This document shows, piece by piece, positions 61,414 through 64,000 of a stretch of DNA of 64,000 nt; the first letter of the stretch is position 1; each line of letters starts with the position of its first letter. Source of the DNA: Arenibacter nanhaiticus (GTDB lineage Bacteria; Bacteroidota; Bacteroidia; Flavobacteriales; Flavobacteriaceae); the NCBI RefSeq assembly GCF_900141935.1, contig NZ_FQYX01000001.1:190786-254785 (forward strand), in the 5' to 3' direction. The notes beneath the pieces are model-generated. The model was given only the letters and a program-made list of their open reading frames with translations, did no database searches and was not told where the DNA came from. The position numbers were made by a program, and so were the translations under genes.

Positions 61414-61428
61414 TAGCTTACTAAGCTA
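61414..61428 (-). promoter_or_regulatory. palindrome upstream of the cold-shock gene
   Basis: TAGCTTA and TAAGCTA are exact complements around one central base. It could be a protein-binding site or, with a longer loop, a leader hairpin. Confidence 0.4.
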
Positions 61429-61479
61429 TGTTTATTTTAATATAAAACCAAACGGAATTAATTTAAAATGGGGAAAAAC

Positions 61480-61731
61480 TTACTGATTTTGAGGCTTCTT
61501 CTTTTCATTTGCCTGCATTTTTTTTATGTTTTCCTCGTTCAGCATATAGTCTTTCATGTTTTTGCCCTTGCTGACTTTTATTAAAAAAAGCGGCATGGCC
61601 ACCAAAAATATGCCTACAGTGCCAAAGCCAATACACTTGTTTGCTAGGACCAGGTTTTCTTCGTTGATGGTGAATCCGTAAGTAATGGAGGCCAAGGAGC
61701 CTACAAAAATTAGAATTATAAGATACTTCAT
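61480..61731 (-). CDS. small membrane protein, unknown
   Basis: This 83-residue protein has two hydrophobic segments (about 2-20 and 32-52) and a charged, lysine-rich C-terminus (KMQANEKKKPQNQ). I do not recognise a family. It follows the ClC gene by 16 bases on the same strand, so it is probably co-transcribed. Confidence 0.65.
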   Translation of the reverse strand: MKYLIILIFVGSLASITYGFTINEENLVLANKCIGFGTVGIFLVAMPLFLIKVSKGKNMKDYMLNEENIKKMQANEKKKPQNQ

Positions 61732-61747
61732 TGGTATGGAATGAACA

Positions 61748-63541
61748 TTATCGTGTAAAATTAATTAATTTTCTTCGGTAAGAGGTCAATAGTTTTGATT
61801 TAGAAATGAATCCGGAGTATTTACCGTCCTTAACTACCGGAAGGTTCCAGGCGCCACTAGCTTGAAATTTGTCCATAATATCGGTCATCTTATCCTTTTC
61901 CCACGCAATAATCTCGGGTGGGGTCTGCATTATATCACTGGCTATTACTTCTTGGTACATAGATTGGTCGAACATGATGGGTCTTATATCGTCTAATAGG
62001 ATGACCCCTAGTAGGGAGCCGTCTTTTTCATCGATTACCGGAAAAATATTCCGATTAGATTTTACGACGGCCCGGTGGACAATATCGCCAAGGTTCATTT
62101 CTGGATAAATAGGAATGAAATTGGTCTCTACCACCTTTTCAATATCCATTAGGGTTAAAATGGCATGATCTTTATCGTGGGTGATCAATTCCCCTTTTCT
62201 ACCCAATTCCATATTGTAAACGGAGTGCGGGTGTACGTATTTGGTAATGGCGTAAGAGATGGTAGCGGTAATCATTAGGGGAATAAATAGTTCGTACCCT
62301 CCGGTGACTTCTGCGATAAGGAATATTGCGGTCAAGGGGGCGTGGAGCACCCCTGCCATTAAACCGGCCATGCCTACCAAGGTAAAATTACTTTCGGAAA
62401 TTTGTTGGGGGAATATACCGATCTGGTTGATGATTTTGGCAATGCAGTTGCCCATGATACTGCCCATAAATAGGGTAGGGGCAAAAATACCACCAACGCC
62501 ACCCGCCCCAAAGGTAAGGGCGCTAGCAATGATTTTAAAGAATATGAGGCCAATTAATAAGGCTATAACCACCCATGCATTGCTGAGGTCTAAGTGGAAA
62601 ATATTGGTTTCAAGGGCTTTCTCGGGCTGTCCTAGGATAAGGTTGTTGATAACATCGAACCCTTCTCCGTATAGGGGCGGAATTAGATAAATCAGTATCC
62701 CGATTCCAATTCCCCCTATGAGGAGGCGTTTTATGGGCGATTTTATGCGGTCAAAGAGCTTTTGTATACGATCGTAGACTTCGGTAAAATATATGGAGGT
62801 CAACCCGGCAAACAGTCCTAAAATTATAAAGTAGGGAACATCGCTAATTTTAAATCCGTCTATAATTTTAAAAGGCAGCAATATATCGTTTCCAAAGAAA
62901 AAGTAGGACGTAATGATAGCGGAGATAGATGCCAGCAATAGCGGGATCATGGACGCTATGGTCAAGTCTAGGCTAAAGACCTCAATGGCAAAAATAATAG
63001 CGGCTATGGGCGCTTTAAAGATAGACGACATGGCCCCTGCAGCTGCGCAACCGATCAATAGGTTTCTGGTACTCTGGTTCATATGGAGCACCCTCGAAAT
63101 ATTGGAGCTAATGGCTGCACCGGTGGCTACGGTGGGGCCCTCAAGACCTACGGATCCTCCAAAACCTATGGTAATGGGAGCTGTTAATATTGAGCCCAGC
63201 ATTTGATACTTTTTCATAACCCCCTTTCGTTTGGAAATAGCAAAAAGGGTAGAGGGGATGCCGTGGCTGACCTTGTTTCTAAGGACATATTTTATAATGA
63301 GGTAGACCAGGGCAAACCCAATGAGAGGAAAAACAAAATAAAAGGCATTGTGGTAATGGCGAACTAAATTCCCTTCTAATAAATGCTGAAAAAAATGGGT
63401 GAGGTTTTTTAGGATTACTGCCCCTACTCCAGAGGTGAATCCTACTAAGATACTCAGTATATAAATGAAGTGTTTCTGGGAGATGTGCTTAGCACGCCAA
63501 ACCAAAAAATTGGTCAACCAAGATTTTTTTAGTGTCGCCAT
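61748..63541 (-). CDS. ClC-family chloride channel/transporter with CBS domains
   Basis: This 597-residue protein has the ClC core (about 20-440) and two CBS domains at the C-terminus. Selectivity motifs are SHGIPS, GSVGLEGPT (with the gating glutamate in GLEGP) and GGIFAPTLFMGS. The gating glutamate is consistent with H+/Cl- exchange, but other anions are possible. The CBS pair usually binds nucleotides. It lies after the aspS terminator and before a small membrane-protein gene. Confidence 0.93.
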   Translation of the reverse strand: MATLKKSWLTNFLVWRAKHISQKHFIYILSILVGFTSGVGAVILKNLTHFFQHLLEGNLVRHYHNAFYFVFPLIGFALVYLIIKYVLRNKVSHGIPSTLFAISKRKGVMKKYQMLGSILTAPITIGFGGSVGLEGPTVATGAAISSNISRVLHMNQSTRNLLIGCAAAGAMSSIFKAPIAAIIFAIEVFSLDLTIASMIPLLLASISAIITSYFFFGNDILLPFKIIDGFKISDVPYFIILGLFAGLTSIYFTEVYDRIQKLFDRIKSPIKRLLIGGIGIGILIYLIPPLYGEGFDVINNLILGQPEKALETNIFHLDLSNAWVVIALLIGLIFFKIIASALTFGAGGVGGIFAPTLFMGSIMGNCIAKIINQIGIFPQQISESNFTLVGMAGLMAGVLHAPLTAIFLIAEVTGGYELFIPLMITATISYAITKYVHPHSVYNMELGRKGELITHDKDHAILTLMDIEKVVETNFIPIYPEMNLGDIVHRAVVKSNRNIFPVIDEKDGSLLGVILLDDIRPIMFDQSMYQEVIASDIMQTPPEIIAWEKDKMTDIMDKFQASGAWNLPVVKDGKYSGFISKSKLLTSYRRKLINFTR

Positions 63542-63552
63542 AGGTTGAAAAA

Positions 63553-63578
63553 AAAATCCCGTATAAGAACGGGATTTT
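63553..63578 (-). terminator. terminator of aspS
   Basis: AAAATCCCGT pairs perfectly with ACGGGATTTT over 6 bases; on the minus strand nine Ts end the stem. Confidence 0.92.
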
Positions 63579-63582
63579 AAAG

Positions 63583-64000
63583 TTATAAAGAAATATTTAG
63601 TTTCAGATTAAGTTCTTTTAGTTGTTCTTCATCAATAGGGGAAGGGGCATCGATCATCACATCCCTACCGCTGTTGTTTTTTGGAAAGGCGATAAAATCG
63701 CGGATGGTTTCCTGACCTCCTAAAATAGCGACCAATCTGTCTAGACCAAAGGCAAGTCCACCATGTGGGGGAGCACCGTACTTAAAGGCCTCCATTAAAA
63801 ATCCAAATTGTGCTTTGGCTTCTTCCGGACTAAAACCTAAATGTTTAAACATCGTGGCTTGCATATCGGTATCGTGGATACGGATAGACCCGCCTCCAAT
63901 TTCATTACCGTTCAATACCAAATCGTAGGCATTTGCCTTCACTGCTCCCGGGTCTGTATCCAATAGTGCTAACTGGCCAGGTTTTGGGGAGGTAAACGGG
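63583..64000 (-). CDS. aspS: aspartyl-tRNA synthetase, C-terminal part (5' end outside window)
   Basis: The frame is open to the right edge and covers the last 138 or so codons. It shows the class II motif 3 region [28 protein letters not shown] and, before it, the GGGSIRIHD segment specific to bacterial AspRS. The C-terminus ([11 protein letters not shown]) is normal, ending just before the terminator. Confidence 0.95.
   Translation of the reverse strand, partial: PFTSPKPGQLALLDTDPGAVKANAYDLVLNGNEIGGGSIRIHDTDMQATMFKHLGFSPEEAKAQFGFLMEAFKYGAPPHGGLAFGLDRLVAILGGQETIRDFIAFPKNNSGRDVMIDAPSPIDEEQLKELNLKLNISL

Overview
The window looks like the chromosome of a marine-type flavobacterium (Bacteroidota, Flavobacteriaceae; genus not determinable from this alone). 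Evidence: TAnnTTTG -7 promoter boxes typical of the phylum, A-rich translation start regions, nrdB-nrdA order, a TonB receptor with an N-terminal carboxypeptidase-like domain, LytTR/LytS regulation, DUF3078 and DUF3109 families, and moderate-to-low GC. No rRNA, tRNA, CRISPR array, prophage or intact insertion sequence was seen. Two genes run off the ends: a large TraB/GumN-domain protein at the left and aspS at the right.

Layout. 1-8.8 kb: TraB/GumN protein; ferrochelatase-MATE exporter-HemJ (late heme synthesis); an NtrY-like histidine kinase; enoyl-CoA hydratase. 8.9-17 kb: a secreted protein gene broken by an in-frame TGA, a radical SAM protein, a DsbA/FrnE-like oxidoreductase, an exported Gfo/Idh/MocA oxidoreductase, HD phosphohydrolase, PlsC acyltransferase, bacilliredoxin and a TerB-DnaJ membrane protein. 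17-21 kb: PepSY membrane protein and TonB siderophore receptor with two candidate iron operators. 21-28.5 kb: HupE, dCMP deaminase, S41 protease, MarC, DUF3109 and a LytTR/LytS-type two-component pair. 28.5-33.1 kb: a candidate structured RNA and class I ribonucleotide reductase.

33.7-44.7 kb is the most coherent accessory block: four transcription units encoding a GMC oxidoreductase with its gluconate-2-dehydrogenase-subunit-3-like partner, three xylose-isomerase-like TIM barrels, a NupG-like MFS transporter, a Gfo/Idh/MocA dehydrogenase and two DUF1080 lipoproteins. I read this as a route that oxidises glycosides to 3-keto-glycosides in the periplasm, cleaves them, imports the keto-sugar and reduces or isomerises it inside the cell.

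45-47.3 kb: yicC-gmk-nadD. 47.6-55.6 kb: a complete phosphate regulon on the minus strand (porin, pstS, pstC, pstA, pstB, phoU, then a PiT permease with a PhoU-like tail). The porin and pstS share a candidate PHO box (GTTAACTkAAGGTTAAs) with an 11-bp internal repeat. The porin promoter lies between the arms of a perfect 16-bp inverted repeat, which could be an invertible switch. 55.9-64 kb: dgt, DUF3078 protein, dxs, tadA, a cold-shock protein, a ClC channel with CBS domains, and aspS.

An 83-bp GC-rich interspersed element occurs in three near-identical copies and one degenerate copy, always just downstream of genes. Starts were re-chosen at seven genes where the longest frame begins upstream of the likely start.
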